Origin: Rotaria sordida
Taxonomy: Eukaryota; Rotifera; Eurotatoria; Philodinida; Philodinidae
NCBI GenBank assembly: GCA_905250125.1
Contig: CAJNOL010000156.1
Location: 1-64,000 of the forward strand
DNA: 64,000 nucleotides
Direction: 5' to 3'
Both the position numbers and the translations under genes were made by a program. This document shows positions 13,801-26,000 of the stretch, in pieces. The first letter of the stretch is position 1. Each line of letters starts with the position of its first letter. Below the pieces are notes generated by a model. The model had not been told where the DNA came from and made no database searches. It saw nothing but the letters and a program-made list of their open reading frames with translations.

Positions 13801-15433
13801 GCATTCTTTCGTACTCCATCACATCGCTAACGAATAGTTTTGTTTATATATCTAAGAAGTAATTTAAATATATTAGAAAATAAAACTGGAATCGATTCTT
13901 TTTTTTCGATTCAGTTCGATTGAATAATTAATTGATATAAATATTAATCTGTATAATATTGACAAAGTTCTAATCAATGCTAATTAGTTTCTCTAAATAG
14001 AACATTGTAAGTAGATAACTTGATTATAATTTCGAAATTATTTTTTTGTTTTTTTGATTTTAATATTCTTATCAATAAGTAAGAATGAACTTTAACGATA
14101 TGCTTTTTATTTCATACTGAATTTTCAAATATCATCATTAATTCTTCTTAATTCATTGGAGGATTGCAGTAATATAGAAAAGAATTTTTTGAATATTAAA
14201 GTACTAAGATGTGCATAGTGCAAAAATCAAGTACATTTCTTTCTCGTTTCTTTATATACCATTCAGTAGAGCATGAAAAGTTAGTCAGAGATACATTATT
14301 TATAAATTGATTAGTTCAGTTTTTAGGACAACAAAGAAAAGATTAGGAAAGTAAGAAAAACATCTAAAAAACAAATTTTTATCAGAAATTTTCAACTTTT
14401 TTGTTATTGTCATAATGAAAGTGTTGTCTGACATGGTTCTGTTGAATAAGACTACTCAAACATGTTTTTGTGATATTGATAGACAATTTTGTAAATTTTC
14501 CTAGGTTTTTTTGTATTAAGAGATAGGACTAAGTGTCACATCTTCTTAGAATCACTAGATATTGACCTTCAAACAAATCCTATTATGTCTGTATCCCTGC
14601 AGACATGCTTATTTGAAAATTTTCCTTGTTGCCCTCGAGAGAAATGATGTTAATGAAAAACGTTTTTGTTAAAAGATATATAATTCGTTATAATTTTTTA
14701 CGCTGATTCCGAGTATTTTATCTGTTTTTTTTTTGTATTACGAAAATACAAAAGTACAATTAAGTTAGTATGTGCATATTTTTCATGATTTTAGCATATA
14801 TAAAAGTAGCAGAAAATCGAAAGAACATGATTTTCTCAACAATAAAAAACAATATCTAGAAAAAAAATAATAAGAATACATTTGAAAGTCAATATATAGT
14901 GATTCCAATGAGATATAATACTTGCTCCTATTTCAATACAAAAGACAACCTAGAAAGATATTACAAAATTGTCTATAGTTCATTATCAAACATAATATTT
15001 TGCGAGTATTTCACATTTTATAGATATCTATTTCCTAATTAATGTCTTTTTTTCTTTAGAGAGACTGCCGGCGAAGAAGATCATTCGAGATATAACTTAC
15101 GTGTACTAAAAAAACCAATATATGATTTACGAGATAGTAATATTATATCCAATAATGGTCCATCGAGTATCAATAATCTAGATAAATATATCATTAAATA
15201 GTATTTTTATATTTATTTATATTGTTTTAGATTATAATAATTCAAGGATTTATCATCGACCATCACTTAGTAATTATATTGAGAAAAAACTTAATGAACA
15301 AGTCATATCATATGTAAATGATACAAAATTACATTATCAATATGAAGGTGAAAATTCAATAGCATTAGATTTAAGTTCTATTGAATCTTTATCTTTAAAA
15401 GATGAAAATGATTATAGATTTTTTTATTCATAA
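1857..15433 (+). CDS. Type III classical cadherin (cell adhesion receptor), 16 exons, tail cut by a stop
   Basis: Calcium-dependent adhesion receptor of the adherens junction. Exons: 1857-1955, 2020-2342, 3255-3862, 3924-4040, 4857-4919, 4977-5027, 5089-5680, 6752-7212, 7275-7705, 8780-9058, 9122-9761, 10977-11312, 11464-11984, 12036-12514, 15060-15166, 15231-15433. All phases agree, giving 1769 residues. The first exon encodes a signal peptide (MITLNIHYRYLLFILFINR...). About nine cadherin repeats follow, each ending in a variant of DxNDNxP (for example HDVNDNAP, NDNDEPP, KDENDQIP). A primitive classic cadherin domain comes next (motif VNDLNDWFRADRIY near 9510-9555), then a Cys-rich EGF-like stretch, one LamG domain (about 11500-12250), a membrane segment (about 12355-12440) and a cytoplasmic tail. 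The tail has a GEED...Y.L p120-type motif and a YEGENSIALDLSSIESL beta-catenin motif. TAA at 15431-15433 stands where the Trp of WGxRF is expected. About 23 more codons follow in frame, including FSRLADLYSG, up to TAG at 15503-15505. The arrangement matches non-chordate classical cadherins (DE-/DN-cadherin kin). Confidence 0.9.
2351..3190. mobile_element. Fold-back element in cadherin intron 2
   Basis: Imperfect palindrome with left arm about 2351-2715, right arm about 2821-3190 and a loop of about 105 bases. The innermost stem is TGTTTGTTTCCAGTTTCAAA against its near-complement at 2821-2840. It lies between a GT donor at 2343 and an AG acceptor at 3254. Without it the intron would be about 72 bases, the usual size here. 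No transposase is encoded, so it is a non-autonomous DNA element. Open frames inside the arms are by-products of the repeat. Confidence 0.8.
4147..4417. mobile_element. Miniature inverted-repeat element in cadherin intron 4
   Basis: A 271-base stretch with terminal inverted repeats of about 45 bases. The left end reads CGAAAAGAGTTCAAGTC and the right end is the complement of CGAAAAGAGTTCGGGTCC. It has no coding capacity. It sits inside the 816-base intron 4041-4856. No target duplication could be defined beyond a possible TA. Confidence 0.65.
6200..6720. repeat. Old, diverged fold-back element in cadherin intron 7
   Basis: Left arm about 6340-6475 (GGATTCCGTGAGTTCTGAAC...) pairs imperfectly with right arm about 6550-6670 (...GAACTCACGAAATTC). 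The arms look much more diverged than in the other fold-backs here, and the outer ends are unclear. A separate short hairpin lies near 5711-5760 (CTGGACAAGTACGA / TCGTACTTGTTCAG). Confidence 0.4.
7706..8779. other. Long cadherin intron without a recognised element
   Basis: A 1074-base intron with good GTAAGT donor and TTTAG acceptor. No exon with matching phase and no clear inverted-repeat pairing was found. By its length it may hold a decayed mobile element. Confidence 0.4.
9840..10890. mobile_element. Large fold-back element in cadherin intron 11
   Basis: About 1.05 kb. The left arm runs to about 10303 and the right arm starts about 10481, with a loop near 180 bases. Matching blocks include AGTCAATACCGACTTTTTAT near 9910 against its complement near 10810, and CATAATGATTTTTCAATAG (10285) against CTATTGAAAAATCATTATG (10481). 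No protein is encoded. It fills nearly all of the intron 9762-10976. Confidence 0.75.
12741..13591. mobile_element. piggyBac-like miniature element with TTAA target duplication, cadherin intron 14
   Basis: 851 bases bounded by TTAA at 12737-12740 and TTAA at 13592-13595. The termini are perfect inverted repeats, CCCTTTATACCCT at the left and AGGGTATAAAGGG at the right. A TTAA target and a CCC...GGG end are the signature of piggyBac elements. No transposase frame is present, so it is non-autonomous. It lies in the 2.5-kb intron separating the membrane-segment exon from the cadherin tail exons. Confidence 0.8.
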
Positions 15434-15803
15434 AAACCAAAATTTTCACGTCTAGCAGATCTTTATTCTGGTCACGTTCAAAATAATGATAATAACAATA
15501 CTTAGAGAAAAAACAAGCCTATATCGTTGATTTTTTTTTTGTCAATTAAACAGTACATTTTCATTTCCTATAATCTATGAATAATTTGTGTATTTCATAT
15601 CTTTTAATTTGTATATATATATTTGTTTAATTTCTATATTTTTTACAATTATGTCTATATGCGCTCGAAAGAATCCAAACCACCAAAAAAGAAGAACAAA
15701 AATAAAACGAAAGAAATGAAGCGCGAATAAATTTATCTGATCATCATACATAATATGGACAGTTAAAAATGAATGAAAAAATAAAACTAAAATATTTTTT
15801 TTC

Positions 15804-16700
15804 TCAAAAACCAAATGTTGGAATTAACATTGATACTTGTTTTTGGACAAATTTATAATCAGGATATGTACGAAATAAATGTTCTTCACTTATTGGAATT
15901 GATCCAAATATCATCATTAATGTAATAAGTAATGGGCCTAGTCCACACCACAATGGTGCATTATAAGCATAGCCAAGAAAGAATAAACCCCACCAAAATA
16001 TTATTTCACCGAGATAATTTGGATGACGACTATATTTCCAAAGGCCACTTGATAAAACAGCAAATCTATGTTCCCTTGATGTTTTTTTATGACGTCGAAA
16101 TGCTGCTAATTGCTTATCAGCAATATTTTCTAATAAAACACCGGAAAAAATAATTAACAATAATAAAATATCCATTATTGTCAAACTTTCATATATATGA
16201 ATATTATTATAGATGTAATATATGGATGATGAACCAATTAATACTTCAAACATTGGTAATAAATGTAAAGCAAAAAATGCAAACAATATAAAATTATTCT
16301 CATATCGTTTTCGCATCATTTGATAACGCCGATCTTCATTGTTAATATTATTTGATGAAAATATTGTTTGCCATATTAAGTGAAATGACCATAAAGATAT
16401 AAGAATAATAAGTGGAAGACATTTAAATGGAAAAAATTCAATTGAATTTAATGTAAAATTAAAATACAATGAACAAATTAATGGAACTAAAGGCCAATGA
16501 AGATCATATATATTGTTCGATGAAAAAATATGATTACCAATAAAAAATAAAATACATGTTATACAAAAATCAATCAGATAAGTACGACATAATGGTGAAG
16601 AAATATATGAAAGTAAAAGAAAATGTAAAATGATTGATAATAAAAATAAAATAGAATAAACAATAAAATAGACAATTAAAGGTGATGATGGTAATTTCAT
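15804..16700 (-). CDS. Steroid 5-alpha-reductase C-terminal / DUF1295-type membrane protein
   Basis: Single-exon gene of 298 residues. Several hydrophobic segments span the protein, suggesting six or more membrane passes. The C-terminal third holds the family signature GLWKYSRHPNYLGEIIFWWG (about residues 216-235), followed by SEEHLFRTYPDYKFVQKQ, as in DUF1295 and steroid 5-alpha-reductase C-terminal proteins. The family reduces double bonds of sterol or lipid substrates with NADPH in the ER membrane, but the substrate cannot be told from sequence. The gene is convergent with the cadherin gene (about 300-370 bases between their ends) and divergent from the EF-hand gene. The start ATG is followed by a hydrophobic segment, as expected for the family. 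Confidence 0.85.
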   Translation of the reverse strand: MKLPSSPLIVYFIVYSILFLLSIILHFLLLSYISSPLCRTYLIDFCITCILFFIGNHIFSSNNIYDLHWPLVPLICSLYFNFTLNSIEFFPFKCLPLIILISLWSFHLIWQTIFSSNNINNEDRRYQMMRKRYENNFILFAFFALHLLPMFEVLIGSSSIYYIYNNIHIYESLTIMDILLLLIIFSGVLLENIADKQLAAFRRHKKTSREHRFAVLSSGLWKYSRHPNYLGEIIFWWGLFFLGYAYNAPLWCGLGPLLITLMMIFGSIPISEEHLFRTYPDYKFVQKQVSMLIPTFGF

Positions 16701-17023
16701 TTTTCTTCAAAAAAAAACAGACAAACATACAAAAATTAAAAAAGAAATCAGATTATATGGGTGTGTGTATGTCACAGCATGAAGTTGCTTTTAACTTACA
16801 TAGTGAAATAAAAAAAGAAAGAATAACGATAACAACAACCAAACTAAAAAGGAACGACCGGGAAGAAAGAAAAAAAACGACATGATTCGTTATTTCTTTC
16901 GTGTGTCAATAACGACCAAGGCTCACCTTGGCAACGTTGAAGTTACAGACAAAGCATTAGTGCATTACCATTCAAAAGAAGAAAAAAAAAGGATTGAAGA
17001 ACTACAGGAAAAAAAATTCTATA
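16701..17023. promoter_or_regulatory. Shared divergent upstream region with an X-box-like site at 16922-16935
   Basis: The 323 bases between the DUF1295 gene (-) and the EF-hand gene (+) must hold both promoters. CTCACCTTGGCAAC at 16922-16935 resembles the RFX X-box (GTHNYY-AT-RRNAAC): the right half-site is perfect and the left half partly matches. It is about 90 bases before the EF-hand ATG, a usual distance for X-boxes of ciliary genes in nematodes. Function is inference. Confidence 0.35.
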
Positions 17024-18519
17024 ATGGATTCTGATGAACGACTTGATACTTTTCGCCAATCGAATACCATGTCAATGGAACAAACTTTGACAGCACCATT
17101 GAGTAATACAACTGATTTTCTTGTAATAATTATAAATAATCAAACACAATTTATCATTCTTTCCTATTTTTCTTTTTTTCTCTTTTTTTCTATAGGGAGT
17201 TGGCAATGACCTTGGTCAAACAACTGTCAACTACGAACAAATACTAGATGAATCTTCACGAGAATGTAAGTTATTTATTATTTAATATTATTAAACTTTT
17301 TTTATTTTATTTCTATTTCTTCATACAATTAATAGCATTTATTTTATTATAATAACAACAATAAGAACTATCAAGATAAACAAAATGTGAAATATTGCAG
17401 CTGTCGAAGCTAAAATTGCCTCTTCATGGCATAGAGACATGATTGAGATAATGCATGCAAATATAGACAGATGTTACTCTAAACGAATCGAATGCGTCTT
17501 ATAACGTCAAGAAATCTGATTCGAATATTTACATTAACCAAGATAGGATTTCAAAATACAACAAAATCAGAATAACTAAAAAAAGGATTAATAATAAGTT
17601 ATTAGGACGTAAAAAAAAAACAAGGATTTTCTAACACATAAACACACAGCAAAAAAAAATGTTATGAATATATAATAACAAATTCACCTTGGTTTTTTTT
17701 TGATATTGCAATTATTTAATCCACGACATAAAAAAAAACTTTTGTATTCTAGTATTTGAATGCTAATCTTTTTTTTTATTTTATTTATATTCTAGTACTT
17801 AAATTTGGTTTTAAAAAAGTATCTAAAAAAAATGATTATATTCGTATAGAAGAAATTGGTGATGCATTTCGTCATTCAGGTCAAAATCCACCAGAAGATG
17901 TTATTAAAGATATGATTGAAAAAGCTAAAACACTTAAAACATCAGTTCAACATGATGAGGACGAAGGTTCGTATATATATATATATATATAAATTCTAAA
18001 AATCCGTAAAACTTTAAATAGAACAAAAAAAAAGTTATTTAAATTCTATTCGATATCTGTTGACTTTTTTTTTGATTATATATGAATTCTATGAAAAGTT
18101 TGTATTTTATTGAAATATTATACTTATTTATCCTAATCTAGATTACCAACCCGACGATCATTTATCATTTGCTGATTTTCTGACAGTTGTTCATGAATAT
18201 TGGATACCACCTGAAGAAGATAAAGAAAAATTGCAAGAAGCATTTGATACACTTGATCCACAAAACAAATCTAAATTAATGGTTGATGAGTTTGTAGATT
18301 TACTTAAAAATTGTGATTGGCCAGAAGAAGAAATTCAATTAATTTTATCACAAGTTAGCTGTGCTGATGGTTATTTTCTTCATGATGGTAAACAATCGTT
18401 ATCTATTATTTATTTTTAATATTAATTTTTTGTTAATTATTATAGATTTACAAAAAATACTTTTAACTCCAGTCGAATTACCGAAGAAAAAATCAGGAAA
18501 AACAAAAAAGAAAAAATAA
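17024..18519 (+). CDS. EF-hand protein, possible dynein regulatory complex subunit 8 (EFCAB2-like)
   Basis: Five exons, 17024-17122, 17196-17265, 17796-17966, 18142-18387 and 18446-18519, give 219 residues. The body has two calmodulin-like halves with weak EF-hand loops. The first is LKFGFKKVSKKNDYIRIEE and the second EKLQEAFDTLDPQNKSKLMV, preceded by WIPPEEDKEK, which recalls the EFCAB2/DRC8 linker. The loops lack a full set of acidic ligands, so calcium binding is doubtful. The C-terminus is a Lys-rich tail (KKKSGKTKKKK). DRC8 is an axonemal protein of the nexin link. The assignment rests on recalled similarity and on the upstream X-box-like site. The donor at 17967 is GTTCGT, forced by phase. 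Confidence 0.6.
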
Positions 18520-20063
18520 TTTGTTTTTTTTTTTGCTTATATAAATATTCTATCCGATTTTTTTTTCTGTAAATATATAAATTGATTCATTTTATTTTAT
18601 TATCTTCTTAATTATGATATTTTGTATTGTTTGGGAGGAAGGGAGGATAGTTATCTTGTAGATTTCGTAGATCTTCATCGATCTTCATCAATTATAGCAG
18701 TAGATATTTTTTTTCTTATTTTTTTTTTCTTCTGATACATTTGTTCTGTGGCTATTATAGATTTTTTTACCAGTCGTTTCTGTCCTTGTCGTTAGTCGCC
18801 GGAAAGAAGCATATAAACGAAGAAGTCAATCGTAATAGAAAACATCTGACGGTCTTGTGCGAACTGCTTTACAAGACAGTCTTCTACCATACAGATATAC
18901 AGAAAAAGAACGTTTGCTTTTTATCCAACAAGATGATTTGTATTGAAGTAACAACGATTAGAACATTTCCTATTTCTTGCCATAAGAATATTGTTCTTTT
19001 TCTTGTGTGTCTTTATGTCATATAGAGAAAAAGAATTGTCAGCCCGATAGCAACGTCAAGACTTGTATATGTATATATTTTTTTCTTATGCACCCACGAC
19101 TTGATAATAATAATAATAATAATAATGAATAATGATACCCTGGATTCTCATTCATAAATATATGATGTACAACTGCTTTTAAGTAAAACAAATCTGAATT
19201 GTAATAGTACATTGAAACAAACGAAGCTGTCTATCATAAATCTTCAAGTGTGCATTTAGGAAAAGTGAAGTGATGCTTGAATCGAGGATAGGTGACATAA
19301 AACAAAAGAAATATATGAAGGCTCGAAAAACAATAACAACAACAACAAGGACGAAACTGAATAGTGGATTTATAATTAATACGTGTATCTATGCAAATGC
19401 ACGTACATCATATTCGTCTTCTGTTGTTTTCTTTTGTAGTTCGTTTTAACCCTTTTTGTTTTTTCTTGTATGTTTGCATGTGTGTTTTTTTAGGCTTCTA
19501 CTTCGTTGGTGTTCTTGCGTCGACCTGTAGCTTGTTTTTTGTTGCTGGTGCGGCGGTCACAGACAGCGAATAGCAAAAACGAAGCGACGAAGTAATTGTG
19601 AAAAAAAAACACACAACGCACCGCGAAAGAGAGACAGAGCACTAAAAAAGAAAGAAAAAAAAAGGAGAAAAACTAAAAAATGTGTTTAGTATCTGTACAG
19701 GAAAAAAGAATCTCTTCCTTTCTCTCGCTGTCTCTCTTTCCTTCATCGTTCTCTGGCTTTTTTTTTGCGATGTCGAATACTCATTTCATCGGGTGTTTTG
19801 CTCTGCTTCTCTCTCTTCTCTTTCTCGTTTCTTGTGGTTGCCCTCTTGTGGTTGTTTTCTTTTTTTTTCTCCTTCTCTCACTCTCTCGTGCGACCGACTT
19901 CGCGTCCCATCTCCATCGATTTGGAAGCGCTGGTGTGTTTCTAGAGTCTCTGATGGATATCAACGGCCCACAGAAGTCACCACAGCAGCCTTCTCTCAGT
20001 CTGTCGCCGTTACGGCGACAAGCCGGAACATCTCTAATTTTCTGAGTAGCCGGTGTGCTTGAG
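18520..20063. other. Upstream and 5' UTR region of the ADAMTS gene
   Basis: 1.5 kb with no supported exon. Simple repeats include AAT near 19105-19128. From about 19500 to 20060 base composition becomes richer in GC and pyrimidine tracts, the most GC-rich part of the window, which fits a promoter and 5' UTR. Overlapping open frames there on both strands are low-complexity and are not called as genes. Confidence 0.45.
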
Positions 20064-23000
20064 ATGCATTTCGACATCCATATGATGTTCGCCGCTATTG
20101 CTACTACTGTCCTGTGCTCGTTACCGTCATCATTGTCGAACTCGATCATTACTCAAACTAGCTCAATAATAACGACAAGTGAGTATTATTCTTTATTTAA
20201 TTGAATTATTTCGATAGAACATAGAAACCATCATTATTCATTCTTATGGTTTTAACTCTACATTGATTGGTGTATATATATATATATATATATATGTAGT
20301 TATACGTGAAGTGAAAGCAGCTTAAGTACCGGTATACTATAAAGTGATATAATAATGTAATTTGATCTTTGATCTATATCAATTTAGTAATTATTTGATG
20401 TTTTCCTTCTTCACCTTTTTTTTTCTTTCTTTTGTTCTCTTATTGCAGACTTATGATTAAATCCGATATATAGATATAAATATGCATATATATACATATA
20501 TGTATATATATACATGAATCAGCACGACTTGCAACCTTGAAGGAATCTGATGGAGTTTGGTAACGATATGTCACCATTTTATTGCTAGACGTTATTTTGC
20601 TTCTGTTTTTTTTCTACTGGTGAGAAGTGTTACGTCGTGGTGATGTTGTCTCGAAGAAGAAAGCGACATAAGTATAAACGGTGGTTAATGACACTCATTC
20701 GGGTGCAACAACAACAACAGCATTAATAGTCTTTTTGAAGGGTAGAAAGAAAATCTCACATATAAATCTTGTCATTGAAATATAAGGTAGCTGTAGTAAC
20801 GTCTTTTTAAGTGAAACAACAAGCATTGGGATCGTACAAAAAGAAAATATCTTGATTTTTTTTGTTTATCTATACATTCAATGTACATCGATCAATCGAT
20901 CTATCGATCAGAGCAACTGCTTCTCGCTAGTTTTCGATGATTGACATACAAACCACAATCGATTGATGTGTCAAAAAAAAACCGCTAGAGTCTGATAGGA
21001 AAGAGAAGAAAGCTTACCACATATATGGATATATAAATATGCATCGTTCTTCTCTTATAGCATTTAATCTTAATCAAGATTATGTCACCTTGATAAGACA
21101 TATTCACATCATATTTTTGGAAGAAGTTTTATTCTCTTGAGAGAAAACGTGCTTTTTGCTTGATTTTGATTAATTTCTATTAACTTCATAATCTTGCTTT
21201 TCTTATACTTCATAACAAGATATGAAAGATAATGAAAAAATATTTTAAACAATAATATTCCCATAAAAAAAGCGATTCTCAGGCATTCGAATGTCTCGAC
21301 ATTTAGTTTATTTCTCTGTTATCTTCTAAGATATTGTTTTTTGGTATGCCTGCATACACACGCACACGCACACGCACACACACACACTTTCCCTCGACAA
21401 AATTAGGGTGTCAGCACGAAGGCTATAGCTAAATAGAAACGATAAACTCTTGTTGTCTGGAATGACAAACAAGATAAAACCTTGCCATCAATGTTGTTGG
21501 TGATTGTATACAGAAGCTGATTCATATAAAAAAAAAAAAAAAAAAAAACTTTGATGGTTTCAATTGACGGTATAAAAATCAATTAGAGTGATGTCAGTTT
21601 ACTTGTGTTATGTAATAAAATGCATGCACAAGCACTTGATAAGAGGCGTGTCTACGCGTATATATAAGTGTATATCTATGAATTTTCATTGCTTTGCATA
21701 CACATTTACATAAATGCTCATAAAAACTGATTTTGATCTTCAGGGACGAAGTTGTCAAGTGGTTTGATCTGCTTCCGTCTTATATATTTACTTTTTTTCT
21801 TTTATTGAATATGTATGTGCGTGTGTATATGTTCCTTTTTTCTTTCTTTTTTAAAGGTTCTTTTATTTCGAATAGTCAGTCAATATGTTCATTCGTGTGC
21901 ATCTACTGTACAATTTTCAACGACCTCCACACGCAATAAATGTCTTTTTTTTTGTATGCATACTTTCGATAGTTATATGAGACGTTACTACAAACCTACG
22001 TTACGCCTCGAAATAAACGGTTTCGAGTAGCAAAATATATCTTTTTTTTTCCTCTCTCTCTCTCTCTCTCACTCTTTCTTCCTATTTTACACAAAGGTCA
22101 AATAAATCTGAATTACATCTGTCTCCAAAAATGCTGCACTTGACGGCAACCTTCAAGAGGAAAAGTGTTTGCCGTTGCTGTCGCTGAGATAACATATGTA
22201 CACATTAACAAGTAGATACACGATTACGTTGCACATAAAACAAAAAAAAAAAGAATGAGAGTTTATTATTGAAGTCCAAAGTGAGAAAAAAACAAGAGAT
22301 GACCTTTACATAATATACAGAAACGTTATGAGAACATTAAAAAAAAAATTCGATCTCATCTACGTTTACCATCTTTCTCTTGGTTTTTTTTGTTCTTTTC
22401 TCTTCTGCTCTCTCTCTCTCTCTCTCTCTCGTTTTTTATTTTGTGAAACAGAACACTTGCTACGAAAGATAACAAACGACTGATCTTTGCGGGCAGAAGT
22501 CAGTCGCTATTCGACACGCTGTTGCAAATGTCCGCGCAATACAAATAAATAATCATTAGAGATCTGTAAGATAATCAAGGCACCGTTATCGCTAGTATTA
22601 CCAACAGAACAGACAATTGCCTAGAAATCAATTCATAAAAAAAAAATATCATCTTTCACGCTTTCTAATCCGTCTATTCGATAAAGCCATATAAAATATC
22701 GAAGGACAAAATACTCAAGTATACACCTATTTGCTCTAATAAACTATATACATATTTATTTACTATCAATGTAATTCATATATATGTATATAAATAGAAA
22801 AAAAAAACAGTTTTTTCATTGACGTTTTTAACTATCTGTAAATATCTAAACGATCACACATATGCAAATATACAGCAGACAGAGTCGCTTTTTTTCTCAT
22901 CAACAACATTAGTAATGCAAAAAAAAAAAGAGAACGATTCAACACGATTCATGCGCAAGTAAACTCAATCAGGCGGAATAAAAGAAAACATTACATATGC

Positions 23001-26000
23001 ATATATTTCTAACTACGATAAGAAATATTATAAAAAAATGTGTACTCGTATATTTCATGGGGACAAGGTTAAACATGATTAACGATCATTATTGTCAATG
23101 TACATATATACGACTATTCATATGAAACACTAACACATCCTAAAGTTGTTAACATGCGGAGATATATATATATATACACATATAAACAAATCGAATAAGC
23201 ATTACTGATCGATTTCTCTTGCTAATGTATTATATCAAATGTTGTATTTAGATAAAAATCGTTTATACGATAGAAAAAATCAAATGACATTGCAGGATAT
23301 AACTTTTTTTTTCTTTTTTTTGTTATCCATAATTAATCAGATGATTAAGTTTATTTTGGCAAAAGATATATGTTATATTAATTAACTTTTCTTTAGATAC
23401 GGTCGAGCAAGAACAGTTTGCCTATGAAATTGTCATTCCCCGATCATTACGATCATCAAAATCATTCTCATTCGTACCTGATTGGAAAGCTCGATTAAGA
23501 GATAACGATGGAACATATTCTACCTCAACTATTCGTCATAAACGTTCAATAAAAACATTTATTGATAATATTAATAAGACATTATATTATCGTATATATG
23601 TCTTTAATCGAACATTTGATTTAACATTAATCGAAGATGAAACATTTCTAGCACCATCATTTATTACACAACATTTCGATCATAATCGCACATGGATAAC
23701 TAAAGATATTGAACATTGTTTTTATAAGGGTTATGTTAATCAAAATCCTTTTTCTACTATATCAATTAGTTTATGTCATGGTTTGGTATGTATTATTCTA
23801 TTAATAACAGAAACATATGTTAGATGATATTATTCTTAAACCAAGTTATCACTTTCAATCAATCAATATAGTATTGTCTAGAACTGACAGAATGATAGTA
23901 GAGAACTGTTGACAATATTTCATTATCTATTCTCAATGAAAGATGAGTTATTGGTTCGGTTATAACTTCTAGATTTTTGACAATAGAGATTTTATCAATT
24001 AGAAAAATTTTTCGAAAAAGAAATCCGTATTTTATCATTCCATGTTTTTCATAATCGACATTATCGTACATTTAGAAAAAAACAAAATACTTTCATACGA
24101 AACCTAACAAAAAAAAATATCCTTCTGCGATAGCATATTTACAAAGAAACCATTTAAATGTGACTAAGAGAACATTGCAAAATGTTTTTATATAAACATA
24201 TTTTATTTATTTACAAATATAAAGATAAATATCAAATAATATTTATCTAAGGCTTCATTTCTACTACCAAAAAAAGAAACATTTGATATTAAATTAAATT
24301 AATTTTAATTTTATATGCTTCTTTTATTGAATATTTATTTTTTTCTTTTGTATAATTTTAATATTATTTTTAGCTGGGTACCTTTATGTATAATGGCACA
24401 GATTATTTTATTGAACCTAAATATCATGAGAATGATACTTCATGGAATTTTGAACATTTATTTTACACACATAAAGATTCAATATCGTCAATTGCAGATA
24501 ATGATCCAACAGTACGATGTCCCGTAACTGGTAAATAATTATATTATTTCTCATAATTTATTTTAAATATATATATTTATATAGGTGAACCTTATTTTGA
24601 AAAACATAAATCCTATCTTCATTATCATCGATCCCCAACACGACGATTGCGGCGATATAGAAATAAACAATTTTCCAAAGACTTTTCTTCCAAATATTCC
24701 TATTCAAATTTCTCGACTAATATATTATTAAATAATGTCGAAAATGATCTTGCACATAAATCTAATAATATTCATTTAAAACGTCGAGCTAAACGTCAAT
24801 TTGATTTTGATCATATGGCTAAACATGTTGAAGTACTTGTTGCTTACGATCAATCAATAAAAGAATTCCATTCAGATGCTGATATTCAATCATACATTCT
24901 CACACTTTTCAGCTATGTAAGTTTCAAAAAAAAAAAACAAAAAAATTTTTTTTTCCTATATTAAAATTCATTCATTTTTGTTAAGGTATCACATCTATAT
25001 TCTGATGCAAGTATTGGTAATAATATTAAAATATGGCTTGTTAAATTAGTCGATTTAGGCCAAGATATTACTGTAAGAATATTCTAATAGAAAATTAATT
25101 TTTATTATTTTATTTGTTTTTTTTTAATTAGGAATATATAAAATATAGTGATGATGCAGCTGATATATTAGGTAGATTTTGTAAATGGCAAAAAGATTAT
25201 AATACACCAGGTACATATGATGCAGCTGTTCTTCTTACAAGGTATAATGTTAACAAAAGAAGAAAAAAAAAACATGTCCATTCTAATTTATGTTTATTTT
25301 GTATTTAGAACACCTTTATGTAATAAACGAGCTAAAAATGTAACAGATAGCAAATGTGACACATTAGGATTAACTGAATTAGGTACAATGTGTAATTTTA
25401 CATCAAATTGTGCTGTCGTACGTGACAACGGATTTGCAACTGCATTTACAATTGCTCATGAAATTGCTCATTTGTAAGGAAATGAAAATTTTCTATGAAA
25501 TAATTAATTTTCTTTTTATTTGTATAGATTTGGTATTCGACATGATAATGACAAAGCATGTTTAGATCATACAACAGAACAAAATATAATGGCTACTTCA
25601 TTAACATTTAATCATAATCATTATAAATGGTCGAATTGTAGTCGACATTATTTTACTCAATATCTTGAGTAGGTTTACTTAATTTTTATCAGATAGAAAA
25701 AGAATATTATTTTATAATTGATATTTGATTGACTAACGAAGAAACCTTCATTATTCTAGACAAAGCCTTAAAGAGATTTGAATTCTTATGGAGACTTAGC
25801 GAAACTATTGAATTTTTACAAAGACTCGTGTATGGGCCCTAGTATTCGAAAAAATCTTGTTTTAAAATTTTGTCTTGAAACTATTTCTATCTGAAGGTCT
25901 CATATACAGTAATTTGTATGAAGAGTTTTAGGATATGAAGGTTTCATATCTCTAAGCTATGAACTTTTCAAAAATAAAGACTTTATGAAGCATGGTGTAT

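Noticed and set aside
17401-17503. Possible alternative last exon of the EF-hand gene (SVEAKIASSWHRD...)
   Set aside because: It has an acceptor-like TTGCAG and a fitting phase but ends in a stop after 34 codons and cannot join the later EF-hand exons. The direct splice from 17265 to 17796 gives a full protein. Kept only as a remote option.
18741-19025. 94-codon open frame
   Set aside because: No splice partner, no recognisable domain and a composition typical of chance AT-rich frames.
19680-20149. Three overlapping open frames of 120-126 codons on both strands
   Set aside because: They lie in a pyrimidine-rich, GC-richer 5' UTR-like region, are low in complexity and do not resemble a protein family. 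The ADAMTS signal peptide at 20064 explains the region.
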